From contig NZ_LMCF01000224.1 of the NCBI RefSeq assembly GCF_001623075.1, positions 1-64,000 on the forward strand: a stretch of 64,000 nt of DNA, in the 5' to 3' direction. This document shows positions 37,115-46,448 of the stretch, piece after piece; within the stretch, counting starts at the first letter, position 1; every line of letters starts with the position of its first letter. A program made the position numbers and the translations under genes. Source of the DNA: Pseudovibrio sp. Ad37. Lineage in GTDB: Bacteria > Pseudomonadota > Alphaproteobacteria > Rhizobiales > Stappiaceae. The notes below the pieces were generated by a model. The model did not search any database. It was not told the DNA's origin and saw only the letters and a program-made list of their open reading frames with translations.

Positions 37115-37423
37115 ATGCTTGGATTCAACGATGAAACCGAAGAGATCAAAGGCCGCAACACGGAGCGGATGAACTTCCGCACCAAGGCCCCCATCAAGGC
37201 GGCTATACAGCATGCTGCAGCATTGTCGGGCGTGGACGACTCCACCTTTACGATGAGCGCCGCCCTGCGAGAAGCAGAACGCGTGATTGAAGCCCATGAG
37301 CACACCCGCCTCGAAGCCGTCGATCATGCTGCCTTCACTGCTGCTCTGGAAACACCACCAGATCCAAATGAAGCACTCGTCACCGCAGCAAAACGCTACA
37401 AGACACGAGTGACCAGCCGTTGA
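37115..37423 (+). CDS. DUF1778 (TacA-like) ribbon-helix-helix antitoxin
   Basis: The 102-residue protein has the DUF1778 N-terminal RHH pattern (RMNFRTKAPIKAAIQHAAALSG, TMSAALREAERVIEAHE) and a C-terminal toxin-binding tail (FTAALETPPDPNEALVTAAKRY), in which the ALE-x-PP motif is typical. A strong AAAGGAGG precedes the ATG. It overlaps the acetyltransferase gene by four bases. It should neutralise the toxin and repress the operon. Confidence 0.85.
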   Translation: MLGFNDETEEIKGRNTERMNFRTKAPIKAAIQHAAALSGVDDSTFTMSAALREAERVIEAHEHTRLEAVDHAAFTAALETPPDPNEALVTAAKRYKTRVTSR

Positions 37424-38010
37424 CGGACGTAAGCGTTCAGGAAAAGTCATCATCTGCGGATGGGGCTGAACCGCAGTTTTTTATTGAAGCTTTCGATCCT
37501 GAGAAGCATGACAGAGCGAACTTTTCTTGCGGCGTTGAACAGGTCGACAACTATTTTAAAAAGACAGCTAATAAACTCAGGAATGCGGGCAACACGTCAA
37601 TATACGTGATGGTCAGCTCCAATGGAGACACAGCAGGTTTCTATGCCATGAATGCCCATGCAGTTCATTATCAGGACCTTCCGGGCAAATATAAACGGAC
37701 AGCGCCGCGTCATGGTTCAATTCCTGCCGTGTATATCTCGATGATCGGCAGAGACATCCGCTACCGGGGGCAAAAGATTGGAGAAGACCTTCTGATCGAT
37801 GCCTTATGCCGTGCTTCTCGCGCATCGCAATCTGGCTATGCTGCTGCTGTAATCATGCTTGATGTACTCGACTGCGGAAACCCGGAGAAGGTCGCCAGCA
37901 GAAAAGCAATCTATGAGAGACTTCAGTTTCAAAGCCTCCCATCTAACCCCCTGCGCATGTTCATGCCCATGAAAACTGCAGATATCCTCCGTCAAGAACT
38001 TGGTGGCTAA
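37420..38010 (+). CDS. GNAT-family (TacT-like) acetyltransferase toxin
   Basis: This 196-residue protein has the TacT/AtaT-type layout: FDPEKHDRANFSCGVEQVDNYF, a VMVSSNGDTAGFYAM strand, the acetyl-CoA loop RYRGQKIGEDLL near residue 120, and a C-terminal IYERLQF where TacT toxins have their catalytic Tyr. Such toxins acetylate the amino acid on charged tRNAs and stop translation. The N-terminal 20 residues (SVQEKSSSADG) are an unusual extension. It is translationally coupled to the antitoxin, with a TTG start. Confidence 0.85.
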   Translation: MTDVSVQEKSSSADGAEPQFFIEAFDPEKHDRANFSCGVEQVDNYFKKTANKLRNAGNTSIYVMVSSNGDTAGFYAMNAHAVHYQDLPGKYKRTAPRHGSIPAVYISMIGRDIRYRGQKIGEDLLIDALCRASRASQSGYAAAVIMLDVLDCGNPEKVASRKAIYERLQFQSLPSNPLRMFMPMKTADILRQELGG

Positions 38011-38035
38011 AGCATATCACTGGAAAACAGCCACA

Positions 38036-38083
38036 CAAAAACGCTGGCCTGCGGGCACACTTCGCCCGGCCGCAGACCAGCAG
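38036..38083 (-). terminator. Terminator of the 38147 gene
   Basis: GCTGG..CTGCGG..GGGC pairs with GCCC..CCGCAG..CCAGC (38043-38081). On the minus strand the stem is followed by GCGTTTTTG, so it terminates transcription coming from the 113-codon gene. Confidence 0.6.
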
Positions 38084-38146
38084 GACACTCATGAAGGGCT
38101 GAGCAAGGGTAGTTGAGGCAGCCCTTGGAGTGCCGTTCACAGTGAT

Positions 38147-38473
38147 CTAATCAAGAGACACAATATTGGTTTTGACCGGTGGTGGAGAGGCGACGCTGCG
38201 TGTCGCGTGACCGGAAAATCCTTTAGGGAAGGACGTGCCGGACAACGCATCGGTTAAAATTCCGCAGGTCTTATCAAGTGCCTCTAGGCGGTTACATAAA
38301 GCGTAGTGCAAAGTGAATAAAACGTCACGTTCGCAACTGTTCTTCATCCGCTCGCTCAGCACCATATGCTGCACATAAGCAAGGTTCTGAAGATCAGAAA
38401 CAGCAACGTTTATTTCGTCAAATTCATTCTGAAGAGTATTTGTGGCGCCACAGGCGCATGCAGTGTCGTCCAT
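38147..38473 (-). CDS. Small hypothetical protein, possibly element-derived
   Basis: The 108-residue protein begins MDDTACACGATNTLQNEFDEINVAVSDLQNLAY and has a helical middle with several cysteines and a proline-rich end (ASPPPVKTNIVSLD). The ATG at 38473 has GAGGG eight bases upstream. The style is that of small genes in phage satellites and integrative elements, and a structured inverted repeat lies just upstream. I recognise no family. Confidence 0.5.
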   Translation of the reverse strand: MDDTACACGATNTLQNEFDEINVAVSDLQNLAYVQHMVLSERMKNSCERDVLFTLHYALCNRLEALDKTCGILTDALSGTSFPKGFSGHATRSVASPPPVKTNIVSLD

Positions 38474-38542
38474 AATCAAAGCCCTCACGTGGTTGGCTGT
38501 TGAATGAACCGCACGACACTGGGCTTTCTACGGCCCACTGGC

Positions 38543-38624
38543 GAGCGGGAGGGTAGAAACCTGACCACGGCAGGCGGGTTTATTCCCCTCCGAAGAGGGT
38601 ATTGTATTCACCGCCCTCCCGCTC
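38543..38624. repeat. Long inverted repeat with internal hairpin
   Basis: GAGCGGGAGGG (38543-38553) and CCCTCCCGCTC (38614-38624) are perfect 11-bp complements enclosing 60 bases, inside which CCCTCCGAAGAGGG forms a second hairpin. It lies directly upstream of the minus-strand gene at 38473. It could be a structured leader or regulatory RNA, or an element landmark. Confidence 0.6.
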
Positions 38625-38863
38625 ATAGCAAAGGGTTCGCGCCTTCAGAAAAAAGGCACAAAAAATCCGCTAGTTACGGGTGCGGCTACCGCGTGGAAAG
38701 GAGGTTTCTACGCCTCACATATGAATGTGGAATGGAACCGCCCACCTGTCAACGAAAAGTTGCAACAACCCCGCACCTGTTGCCCTAAGGATACGCTCAG
38801 CCAAAGCTCCCCCTGTCTGGCATAACGGCAGTAGCATCGGAGGCAAGACATCAATCGCTTCCC

Positions 38864-38973
38864 CTCCTTCGTCTTCCCGCATTTAATGCGGGATCCAGAG
38901 CCACACCCACCAACACCAGCACCTTTTGCACTGGATACCGGATCTCCGCTCCGCTCGTCCGGCATGACGGCGG
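38864..38973. repeat. Compound intergenic palindromic repeat
   Basis: It contains CCCGCATTTAATGCGGG (38876-38892) and CCGGATCTCCGCTCC...CGTCCGG (38938-38962). The text, CCCGCAT..ATGCGGGATCCAG and CCGGAT...CCGGCATGACGG, is the kind found many times in intergenic DNA of alphaproteobacteria. The rest of 38625-39006 holds no gene I can support. Confidence 0.55.
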
Positions 38974-39006
38974 AGGCATCTGGCACACGAGCTCTACGCC
39001 GAGCCA

Positions 39007-40074
39007 CTATTCAAAACAGCTCAGAACATCTCTCTCAAAATACGGTTCCTGATTGACCCAGAACATGTAGTCCACCTTCATAAAATCCTGCGCAAAAGCA
39101 TGAAGTAGCGGCACGATATTCTGATCATTTTCAATCACTTCAGTTGTGCCCGTCCGCCCCGTATAATTGCCATCCTGAATAGCAATTCCGAGAGGCGCGG
39201 AGTACGCCCGCTCATGCATCATCGCGATGGTATGGTTCAGCTGACCACGACGCTTGAACATTAGGTCCGGCGCGCCCAACCCAACACCAATGCTTTCACC
39301 ATACTCATAGATTGAATTCAGATAGCCCTCATCTTCGAAGGGAAGCCACTCACCCGGCATAAAGTTCGCATACTGCATCGTAACCGATGTCGGAAACGCC
39401 GCCTTCATCGCGGACATATTGCCTTTCAGCGCTTCAGAATATCTGGCCGGACTGAACTGCTCATCATCCTCAGCGGACACCCCAATGGCAGACTCTTGCA
39501 GATTGATCCCCTCAATCCGCCCGTCAAAGGCTTGCCCCAGCGCCTGAAGAAGCTTGGCAAACCGCTCCTGCACCTTGCTGTTCCACCGCTTAGCGACCCA
39601 ACCTTCCGGCTCGTTGTTATCGTTAAACTGATAAACAGCACCGCCTGCATACTCATCAGAAAGAATGTAGTCAGGAACAGGGACATAGTCAGGATTAAAC
39701 GAAGCATCCTGAAGCTGGACGAACAGCTTCTTGCCTTTGGACTCCAGATACGCCAGATCCGCTTCAATCAGAGAGAAATCATAGGTCCCCTCGGAAGTTT
39801 CAAGCGCACGCCACGGATACATGATCTGCGCGCCTGCAAACCGGGAGCTCTCCAAGAACGGATGCTCCTCAATCGCCTCGCGGTCTCTGGCAAAATAAAC
39901 AAAGTGTTTGATGCTATCTGGAGCAATGGGGCAAGCAGCCCCCAGATACTCTTTGTAAGCCTCTGCATACCGATCTGCAGGGTTCTTCCACTTGGCGAAT
40001 GCAGATGGAGACGAAAAAGAAAAAAGCGCAACAAGGCCTAAGGCAACACAATTGCGCACGCTGATAACTGGCAT
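39007..40074 (-). CDS. Secreted TIM-barrel glycoside-hydrolase-like protein
   Basis: The 355-residue protein has a signal peptide (residues 1-27, ending SPSAFA). The mature part has the features of a beta/alpha-barrel hydrolase related to GH42/GH14-like clans: QIMYPWRALETSEGTYDFSLIE (a loop common after strand 2), LFVQLQDASFN, INLQESAIG with a candidate acid/base Glu, and near the end YMFWVNQEPYF with a candidate nucleophile Glu. Two cysteines (near residue 48 and the C-terminus) may form a disulfide. I cannot name the substrate. The gene stands alone. Confidence 0.6.
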   Translation of the reverse strand: MPVISVRNCVALGLVALFSFSSPSAFAKWKNPADRYAEAYKEYLGAACPIAPDSIKHFVYFARDREAIEEHPFLESSRFAGAQIMYPWRALETSEGTYDFSLIEADLAYLESKGKKLFVQLQDASFNPDYVPVPDYILSDEYAGGAVYQFNDNNEPEGWVAKRWNSKVQERFAKLLQALGQAFDGRIEGINLQESAIGVSAEDDEQFSPARYSEALKGNMSAMKAAFPTSVTMQYANFMPGEWLPFEDEGYLNSIYEYGESIGVGLGAPDLMFKRRGQLNHTIAMMHERAYSAPLGIAIQDGNYTGRTGTTEVIENDQNIVPLLHAFAQDFMKVDYMFWVNQEPYFERDVLSCFE

Positions 40075-40196
40075 AGGGAAACGACCTGACGTCTATCGAG
40101 AGTAGAGCCCCAGAAAAGCGCTCAACTTTGTCGACAAAGAGGCCTACAGCACATCATCGTCAGTTTTCACAGAGCTTAATGGCAAACACCACCCCG

Positions 40197-40673
40197 CTAT
40201 ACCGAAAACCCCTGACGCTTCAGCTGCTGAATAATCTGATCGATCTTTTGCAAAAACTGAGATCGGTCTTTCGGCGAGAACGGGCGCGGCCCGCCTGTCT
40301 GCTCCCCAAAACTGCGCAGATCTTCCATCAGGTTACGTGTTGCCAGCGCCATGCCAATGGAAGCTTCATCAAACACTTTTCCTTTTGGGGAAAGCGCAAG
40401 CGCACCAGCCTTCACCACACGGTCAGCCAGCGGAATATCCTGCGTCACAACAATATCACCCGGAACGGCCCGCTCAGCAATCCAGTCATCCGCTACATCA
40501 GGCCCATCAGGCACGATCACCCGTTCCACGTCCATGTCACGAGGCGTGTTGATGAAACTGTTGGCAACAACAAACACCTTCAGACGATACCGGTCAGCAA
40601 CCTTGTAAATCTCGTCTTTGACGGGGCATGCATCCGCATCAATGTAAATAAGTATCTTTTTAGCGCTGGTCAC
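40197..40673 (-). CDS. YaiI/YqxD family protein (UPF0178, DUF188)
   Basis: This 158-residue protein has the PIN-like NYN/DUF188 signatures [18 protein letters not shown] at residues 9-26, [23 protein letters not shown] and [15 protein letters not shown]. These acidic residues suggest a nuclease-like metal site, but the cellular role is unproven. It is monocistronic, with a dispersed palindrome just upstream. Confidence 0.88.
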   Translation of the reverse strand: MTSAKKILIYIDADACPVKDEIYKVADRYRLKVFVVANSFINTPRDMDVERVIVPDGPDVADDWIAERAVPGDIVVTQDIPLADRVVKAGALALSPKGKVFDEASIGMALATRNLMEDLRSFGEQTGGPRPFSPKDRSQFLQKIDQIIQQLKRQGFSV

Positions 40674-40696
40674 AGCAGCTCTTCTCCTGCATCGCA

Positions 40697-40740
40697 GCGT
40701 ATTCCCGAAAAGTGGTTCCGGTTTTCGGAGAGGAACACGC
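40697..40740. repeat. Dispersed palindromic repeat, copy B
   Basis: GCGTATTCCCGAAAA...GGTTTTCGGAGAGGAACACGC is the most regular copy of the family at 8724, 42203 and 59816. It lies between yaiI and the amidase gene. Confidence 0.65.
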
Positions 40741-40745
40741 TCAAA

Positions 40746-42080
40746 TCAGCCCTTTAGTCGCGCAGGAGCGATCACTTTGTCAATCAAACTTGCCATTTCA
40801 AGCACATGCCAATCACGTCCAGCCCGCTCAATCAACATCAAACCCGTCCCCGGCGTGCCATGCAGGTTCATGGGAATAGTCGCAGCACACCCATCAACCC
40901 AGTTCACAGCACGCGTATTCTGCGAAAGCTGTGAGCCAAATTTCTCCGGATTACTGTCAACATCCTCAAGCAGCGGCGCAACAATCGGTACCGTCGGCGC
41001 AATCAGAATATCAAACTTGCCCGCCATCTCTTTAAAGGCACGAATAGCTTCCACCCGCTTTGAGCGCGCCTCTTCCATCTCTTTGCTCGTCACCTCAGTC
41101 GACTTGAGGATTCGCTGCACTACATAAGGATCACCAGTCTCTTTGAGACCTTCCAGATACCCGCCAACCAAAGCAGTGGTCTCGTAACTGCAGATCGTCC
41201 CAAGAAACGTCGCGCTATGACACAAGACAGGCTCAGAAACCGGAGCAATGATAGCACCCGCATCCCGGATCGCCTGCATCGAGCGGTCAAAATCAGCACT
41301 TACCTGCGTATCCAGCCCCTCAGCCAACGGCGAAGCCACAAGCCCCACATGCAATCCATCAAGGCTCTTTATCCTGCGCGGAGCAAGACACTGCCCCGAA
41401 TGCACAGCATGCAAACGGGTACACATATGTATTGATCGCGCAATAAAACCGACCGTATCAAAGGAAGGACAAACAGAGAAAAGACCCTTGGTCGAAATCG
41501 CCGCCCGCGTCGGCTTAAACCCGTAAAGCCCATTAAGCGCTGCCGGAATTCGCACAGACCCGCCAGTATCGGTTCCCAGAGCTGCATCACACAGCCCCAG
41601 CCCCACACTTGCAACAGCCCCCGAGGATGAACCTCCGGGAATGCGTGCAGGATCAATCACATTTGCAGGGGACCCAAAACAGGGATTAAGCCCAAGCCCC
41701 GTAAAACCCAACTCACTCATATTGGTACGGCCACAGGTAAACGCCCCTGCAGCTTTCAGGGCAGACACCACCTTGGCATCTTCACAAGCCGGAGCCCGCT
41801 TGCGCAGGAACGGCGAGCCGGCACTGGTGACAATGCCGGTTTCATCAAACAGGTCTTTGAGAGAAACAGCCACGCCATGCAAAGGCAACGAGTCATGCGC
41901 TTCTTTCTGCCGCTGATCCGCAGCTTCAGCCGCGCGCATAATTCTCTCGGCATCAAACTCCAGAAACACACGCTCTACACATCCATCAGGCAGGTCCATT
42001 GCCCGATCAATATATCGGCGCGCTACATCTACCGCTCTGAAATGTATACGAGGATCTGTCGACAAGTTATCTCCACTCAT
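40746..42080 (-). CDS. Amidase-signature family hydrolase
   Basis: This 444-residue protein has the Ser-cisSer-Lys triad of the amidase signature family: the Lys in VSLKDLFDE, the cis-Ser in the glycine/serine loop GGSSSGAVASV, and the nucleophile in GTDTGGSVRIP. It hydrolyses carboxamides. It lacks the gatCAB context, so it is a catabolic amidase or an AtzF/allophanate-hydrolase-like enzyme, not GatA. Start is ATG 42080, with an adjacent GTG at 42083; no good ribosome site is visible. Confidence 0.87.
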   Translation of the reverse strand: MSGDNLSTDPRIHFRAVDVARRYIDRAMDLPDGCVERVFLEFDAERIMRAAEAADQRQKEAHDSLPLHGVAVSLKDLFDETGIVTSAGSPFLRKRAPACEDAKVVSALKAAGAFTCGRTNMSELGFTGLGLNPCFGSPANVIDPARIPGGSSSGAVASVGLGLCDAALGTDTGGSVRIPAALNGLYGFKPTRAAISTKGLFSVCPSFDTVGFIARSIHMCTRLHAVHSGQCLAPRRIKSLDGLHVGLVASPLAEGLDTQVSADFDRSMQAIRDAGAIIAPVSEPVLCHSATFLGTICSYETTALVGGYLEGLKETGDPYVVQRILKSTEVTSKEMEEARSKRVEAIRAFKEMAGKFDILIAPTVPIVAPLLEDVDSNPEKFGSQLSQNTRAVNWVDGCAATIPMNLHGTPGTGLMLIERAGRDWHVLEMASLIDKVIAPARLKG

Positions 42081-42202
42081 CACGCATGCATATTTATCGC
42101 ACTTTGATGGTTGTCGCCTGTTTTCCTCGTCAGTTCAATCATCTCCAAACAAAAGAGATACCAGTCTATTAATCTGCCACGGCGTAGCGCGGCAAAACTA
42201 CA

Positions 42203-42247
42203 GTGTATCGCCGAAAAATGGGAACTGGTTTTCGGACAAAGACACGC
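42203..42247. repeat. Dispersed palindromic repeat, copy C
   Basis: GTGTATCGCCGAAAA...GGTTTTCGGACAAAGACACGC is a more diverged member of the same family, in the gap between the amidase and chaperone-like genes. Confidence 0.5.
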
Positions 42248-42258
42248 AAAAACAAAGG

Positions 42259-42302
42259 CTAAAGCAGTTCAGATGCTTCAACTCAAATGCGAACTGCTTT
42301 AG
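42259..42302 (-). terminator. Perfect 12-bp inverted repeat overlapping the stop of the chaperone-like gene
   Basis: CTAAAGCAGTTC (42259-42270) and GAACTGCTTTAG (42291-42302) are exact complements around 20 bases. The stop codon of the gene at 42299 lies in the stem. No T-run follows on the minus strand, so it is a processing or attenuation hairpin, or part of the dispersed repeat. Confidence 0.45.
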
Positions 42303-42682
42303 TTCTGTGCTGTAATGGATGAAGCAGCAGAACCAAGCGCCTCAACACTTTCCAGCAAATCCGGCAGAGACAATCCACTCAGCGAAATGCGAGACCACAA
42401 CACAACAGAGCCATCATCCCCCTGCCCGACAATAATCGGATGGCCTGACTGATCAGGCAGGTTCAGCTTCAGCATACTGCTATCACTCAAGCTCTCATGA
42501 ATGGCCTCACGCTCAACCCGCACCAGCAGCTTGAAATAGTCCCTCTCATTGCCCACGAAATACATGCTGAGCGAGCCATCAACATCCACTTGGTAGACCT
42601 CATTCTCCTCATACTCGTTGATCAGGTACTGCCTCATGAGGTCTTTCATCAGGTGGTGGAAGTTCACATTATTAGAAACCAT
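42299..42682 (-). CDS. CesT-like type III secretion chaperone (tentative)
   Basis: The 127-residue acidic protein has the length and strand order of CesT/SycH-type class I chaperones: an N-terminal helix (HHLMKDLMRQYLINEYE), YQVDVDGSLSMYFVG, an LLVRV strand, MLKLNLPD...GDDGSVVLWSRI and a C-terminal helix (LPDLLESVEALGSAAS). Such chaperones bind one effector's N-terminus before secretion. It overlaps by 11 bases the end of a cysteine-protease-like gene, the arrangement of effector/chaperone pairs. The identity rests on pattern only. Confidence 0.5.
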   Translation of the reverse strand: MVSNNVNFHHLMKDLMRQYLINEYEENEVYQVDVDGSLSMYFVGNERDYFKLLVRVEREAIHESLSDSSMLKLNLPDQSGHPIIVGQGDDGSVVLWSRISLSGLSLPDLLESVEALGSAASSITAQN

Positions 42683-43514
42683 GCTTTTTCCCAGCCTTCA
42701 GCCCCTCGAACTTCTCATGGAAGTACTTCCCGGGAATCTCATCCGCCTGCACAGTCTCTGAGGTCCAATCAGTCACGTAGGTAGTCGCAGGATTTTCCAT
42801 GGTGCTCAGGCTTGAAAACATAAATTTGGACCTGGCATTCTGTTCAACAATAAAATTCTCAAGCTTCTTTCCCGGAACATTGGGAACATCCAGAGACTTA
42901 AAGAAGCCCTGAATTTCCTCAAAAGGAACTGGCTTTAACCCCTCAATATCCAGAGATAAAGCAGGCTTTGGCCCGGCACGTGTCCACGACACCACGGTTG
43001 GCGCTTCACCCATGATACTCTGTTTCCCATCCTCAAGACGGAAAGCCCCTGGAAACGTCGGCCACGCATCAACAATAACGGCCTCTTGTGTAGGGTCTCT
43101 GGGATCACCAATCATGCAAAACGCATGATCAACCATTAAAGAGGAAACGCGAGCCACTGGACGGTCTGTTTCTGATGCCGCAAGTAGCTTGTAGCTCACT
43201 TCCGCATGTCCGGAGCAGTTGCCGGCCTGCACACGAACAGAGCTTTCAGCCAACCCACCATGCCGCGGAGCTTTCGCCAGCCCATAGTTGGCTCGCAGAT
43301 AACTCTCACCGCGCGAAGCAAACACCTCCGGTGTCAAATTACCCGCACCGTATGGAAGCAACTGCTTAGTCTGCCAGATGACTTTCTGCGCAACCTTCAG
43401 GTCTTCAAAGGCCTGCGCGGAAACGCGAACCTCCTTCCCCTGAAACTCACCTATGTACTTTTGCGCATTTTTTACGGTCGTGAAGTTAACAGTATCAGGC
43501 GTCTCTGTAGTATT
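42672..43514 (-). pseudogene. Cysteine-protease-like effector candidate, 5'-truncated
   Basis: Counted from the TTG at 43361, a papain-like Cys49 (GNCSGH), His79 (VDHAFC) and Asp98 (IVDAWPT) triad is visible, as in C58-type or related bacterial effectors. The open frame extends 51 codons further upstream (TVNFTTVKNAQKYIGEFQGK...) with coding character, then meets TAA at 43515-43517. No ATG is present in it. The native start and the N-terminal secretion region therefore appear lost. It overlaps the chaperone-like gene. It could be translated from a TTG, but I favour a truncated gene. Confidence 0.55.
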
Positions 43515-43790
43515 TTAACGAAGACAATGAACAAGTGAAGCAAATGACGGCACTGAAATCTCCCATTACACAACCTAAGATAGACAATTCATCTCAAAAT
43601 CAACAGTATCAATGAGAGAAATTCTAACTGTTAGATTTAGCACAGGAGTACGATTACATTAATTTGAGAATGCCTTGATAGGAAAAATATAATTACTACA
43701 ACACTATGATTCTAAAAAGCTTTACCAATTCTACAGATCTGATCGAACAGATATAAAAATAAATATTATTTAAAATACGAATCTTTCTAC
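43515..43790. other. AT-rich intergenic region, no gene seen
   Basis: Strongly A/T-biased sequence lies between the truncated effector-like gene and the tex terminator. No coding-looking frame continues the effector upstream of 43515, so the missing N-terminus is not simply frameshifted. Confidence 0.5.
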
Positions 43791-43821
43791 AAAAAAGAGC
43801 CCGCCAGCAGAACCGGCGGAC
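43791..43821 (-). terminator. Terminator of tex
   Basis: GTCCGCCGG and CTGGCGGGC pair (9 bp with two G-U) around five bases, followed by TCTTTTTTG on the minus strand. Confidence 0.85.
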
Positions 43822-43848
43822 TCCCTGAAATATTGAATGGAAGCAGAC

Positions 43849-46302
43849 TTAACGCTTCGGCTTGTTAAACGCAGCTGCCAATGCTGCCGCCATGGCATTG
43901 TTGCTGCCGCCGCCATTATCAGCTGGCTTGTTGCCACCACGATCACCGCCGCGAAGCCCACCACCACGGTTGCCGCCATTCGGGCGATTACCACCACCTG
44001 GACGACCTCCACCCTGGTTACGGTTGCCAACCCGGTCAGCCTGTCGTTCCTGCGCATTCTCACGTGCATCCGCACTGTCCTTACGCATGGTCAGGCCGAT
44101 GCGTTTGCGGGCAATATCCACCTCAACAACACGTGCCTTCACAATATCACCCGCCTTCACAACCGTATGCGGATCATCCACGAAACGGTCTGCCAGCTGA
44201 GACACATGCACAAGACCATCCTGATGCACACCAATATCAACAAAGGCACCAAAGTTGGTCACGTTGGTAACAGTCCCTTCCAGCATCATGCCTGGCTTGA
44301 GATCCTGCATGGTCTCAACACCATCCTGGAAGGAGGCAGTTTTAAACTCAGGGCGCGGATCACGACCCGGCTTTTCAAGCTCGGCGAAGATGTCTTTTAC
44401 AGTCGGCAGACCAAACTTTTCGTCCGTAAATTCTTTCGGGTCCAAAGAGCCAAGCGTGTTGGAGCCCATGATCTCACGAATATCACGGCCACAGGCTTTG
44501 ATGATCTTCTGCGCCAGCGGATAAGCTTCCGGGTGAACGGAAGATGCATCCAGCGGATTGGTTCCACCCATAATCCGCAGAAATCCTGCGCATTGCTCAT
44601 AAGCTTTCGGCCCAAGGCGAGCCACCTTCAACAGCTCACGGCGGTTTTTAAAGGCACCAACCGTATCCCGGTAATCAACAACAGCCTTCGCCAAACTATC
44701 AGAAAGGCCGGAGATATGCGCCAGCAGCGGAGCAGACGCCGTGTTGAGATCAACCCCAACCGCGTTCACCGCATCTTCCACCACACCATCCAGCGAGCGC
44801 GCCAGCTTGGTCTGGTTCACGTCGTGCTGATACTGCCCAACACCAATGGACTTCGGCTCAATCTTCACCAGTTCCGCAAGCGGGTCCTGCAAACGGCGAC
44901 CAATAGAAGCCGCCCCGCGCAAAGACACATCCACATCCGGCATCTCTTTCGCAGCCAAAGCCGAGGCGGAATAAACCGAAGCCCCTGCCTCGTTCACCAT
45001 CACCTTGGTTGGACGATGTTCTGCCGGAATATCCTTCAACAAATCTGCCGCCAAACGATCCGTCTCGCGGCTGGCAGTCCCGTTACCAATCGCAATCAGG
45101 CTCACGCCATGCTTGGCAACCAATGCCCGTAAGGTGGCAAGTGAGCCCTGAATGTCATTGCGTGGCTGGAACGGGTAGATCGTGGCGGTATCAATCAGCT
45201 TGCCTGTCGCATCAACAACAGCAACTTTCACGCCAGTCCGAATACCCGGATCAAGCCCCAGCGTCGCACGCGGCCCAGCGGGCGCTGCCAACAACAAGTC
45301 CTTCAGGTTACGGGCAAAAACCTTGATCGCTTCTTCTTCTGCCTTGTCGCGCAGCTCGCTCATCAGGTCCAGCTCAACATGAAGGCCAATCTTCACCTTC
45401 CACGTCCAGCGACACACATCAGAAAGCCACTTATCAGCAGGGCGGCCGTTGTTCACGATGCCCGCCGCATCAGCAATCATCTGCTCCACTGGTTTCACAG
45501 CGGAAACATCATCCTCATCCACCTTCAGGTCCAACGCCAGAATACCCTCATTGCGACCACGCAAAAGCGCCAGTGCCCGGTGGCTCGGAATACTCTTCCA
45601 ATTCTCAGAATAGCCAAAGTAGTCCGAGAACTTCGCACCTTCCTGCTCTTTGCCAGCAACAACTTCTGCCTTCACAGCACCCTGACGCGCCACATAGTTA
45701 CGCAGTTTACCAACCAACTGAGCGTTCTCAGAAAAGCGCTCCATCAGGATCTGACGCGCGCCATCCAGCACCGCCTTGGTGTCCGCAAAGCCCTTCTCCG
45801 CATCAACGAAGCTGCCTGCCTCACTCTCGGGGGTCTTGTTCGGGTCGCTCAGCAGCAAATCTGCCAACGGCTCAATGCCAGCCTCACGGGCGATCTGCGC
45901 TTTGGTGCGACGCTTCTTTTTGTAAGGGAGGTAAAGGTCTTCCAGAGTGGCTTTGTTGTCTGCACCAGCAATCTGCTTTGCCAGTTCGTCGGTGAGCTTG
46001 CCCTGTTCTTCGATGGATTTCACAATCGCTTTGCGACGATCTTCCATCTCACGCATATAAATCAGGCGCTCTTCCAACGTACGCAGCTGCGTATCATCCA
46101 ATCCACCTGTCGCCTCTTTACGGTAACGCGCAATAAACGGAACCGTAGACCCTTCATCCAACAATTGCACCGCAGAATTCACCTGCCCCGGCGCACAGCC
46201 AATTTCACCCGAAATACGCTGAGAAATCCGCAAAGCAATATCAGCAGAAAGCTTACCCGCTTTGGCAGGAGAAGAAGAAGCAACAGACGTCAGATCAGAC
46301 AT
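43849..46302 (-). CDS. tex: Tex-family RNA-binding transcriptional accessory protein with Gly-rich tail
   Basis: The 817-residue protein has the Tex order: an N-terminal helical domain, a YqgF/RuvX-like nuclease-fold domain ([35 protein letters not shown]), helix-hairpin-helix repeats ([19 protein letters not shown]) and an S1 domain ([29 protein letters not shown]). About 70 residues at the C-terminus are Gly/Asn/Arg-rich ([15 protein letters not shown]), longer than in typical Tex, with an alanine-rich end. It affects transcription and RNA handling. Confidence 0.93.
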   Translation of the reverse strand: MSDLTSVASSSPAKAGKLSADIALRISQRISGEIGCAPGQVNSAVQLLDEGSTVPFIARYRKEATGGLDDTQLRTLEERLIYMREMEDRRKAIVKSIEEQGKLTDELAKQIAGADNKATLEDLYLPYKKKRRTKAQIAREAGIEPLADLLLSDPNKTPESEAGSFVDAEKGFADTKAVLDGARQILMERFSENAQLVGKLRNYVARQGAVKAEVVAGKEQEGAKFSDYFGYSENWKSIPSHRALALLRGRNEGILALDLKVDEDDVSAVKPVEQMIADAAGIVNNGRPADKWLSDVCRWTWKVKIGLHVELDLMSELRDKAEEEAIKVFARNLKDLLLAAPAGPRATLGLDPGIRTGVKVAVVDATGKLIDTATIYPFQPRNDIQGSLATLRALVAKHGVSLIAIGNGTASRETDRLAADLLKDIPAEHRPTKVMVNEAGASVYSASALAAKEMPDVDVSLRGAASIGRRLQDPLAELVKIEPKSIGVGQYQHDVNQTKLARSLDGVVEDAVNAVGVDLNTASAPLLAHISGLSDSLAKAVVDYRDTVGAFKNRRELLKVARLGPKAYEQCAGFLRIMGGTNPLDASSVHPEAYPLAQKIIKACGRDIREIMGSNTLGSLDPKEFTDEKFGLPTVKDIFAELEKPGRDPRPEFKTASFQDGVETMQDLKPGMMLEGTVTNVTNFGAFVDIGVHQDGLVHVSQLADRFVDDPHTVVKAGDIVKARVVEVDIARKRIGLTMRKDSADARENAQERQADRVGNRNQGGGRPGGGNRPNGGNRGGGLRGGDRGGNKPADNGGGSNNAMAAALAAAFNKPKR

Positions 46303-46448
46303 TCAAATCTCGCAGGCTTATTAAAAACAGATGCCCACCCTAGGTCCCCAATGCGGGCAAAACTAGGTACGAGAGACGAATACGCACAGGGAAAGAAGAT
46401 GTAGTTTTATTTAAATTAACGTCCCTCTCTTCGGTCACTCAATCAGCG

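Noticed and set aside
38504-38788. 94-codon plus-strand open frame over the inverted repeat
   Set aside because: No ribosome site, and the sequence is dominated by the complementary arms; better explained as structured DNA/RNA.
43837-46404. Long plus-strand open frames (43837-45132 and 45379-46404)
   Set aside because: Antisense to tex. His/Arg/Gln-rich composition is the mirror of the tex coding strand.
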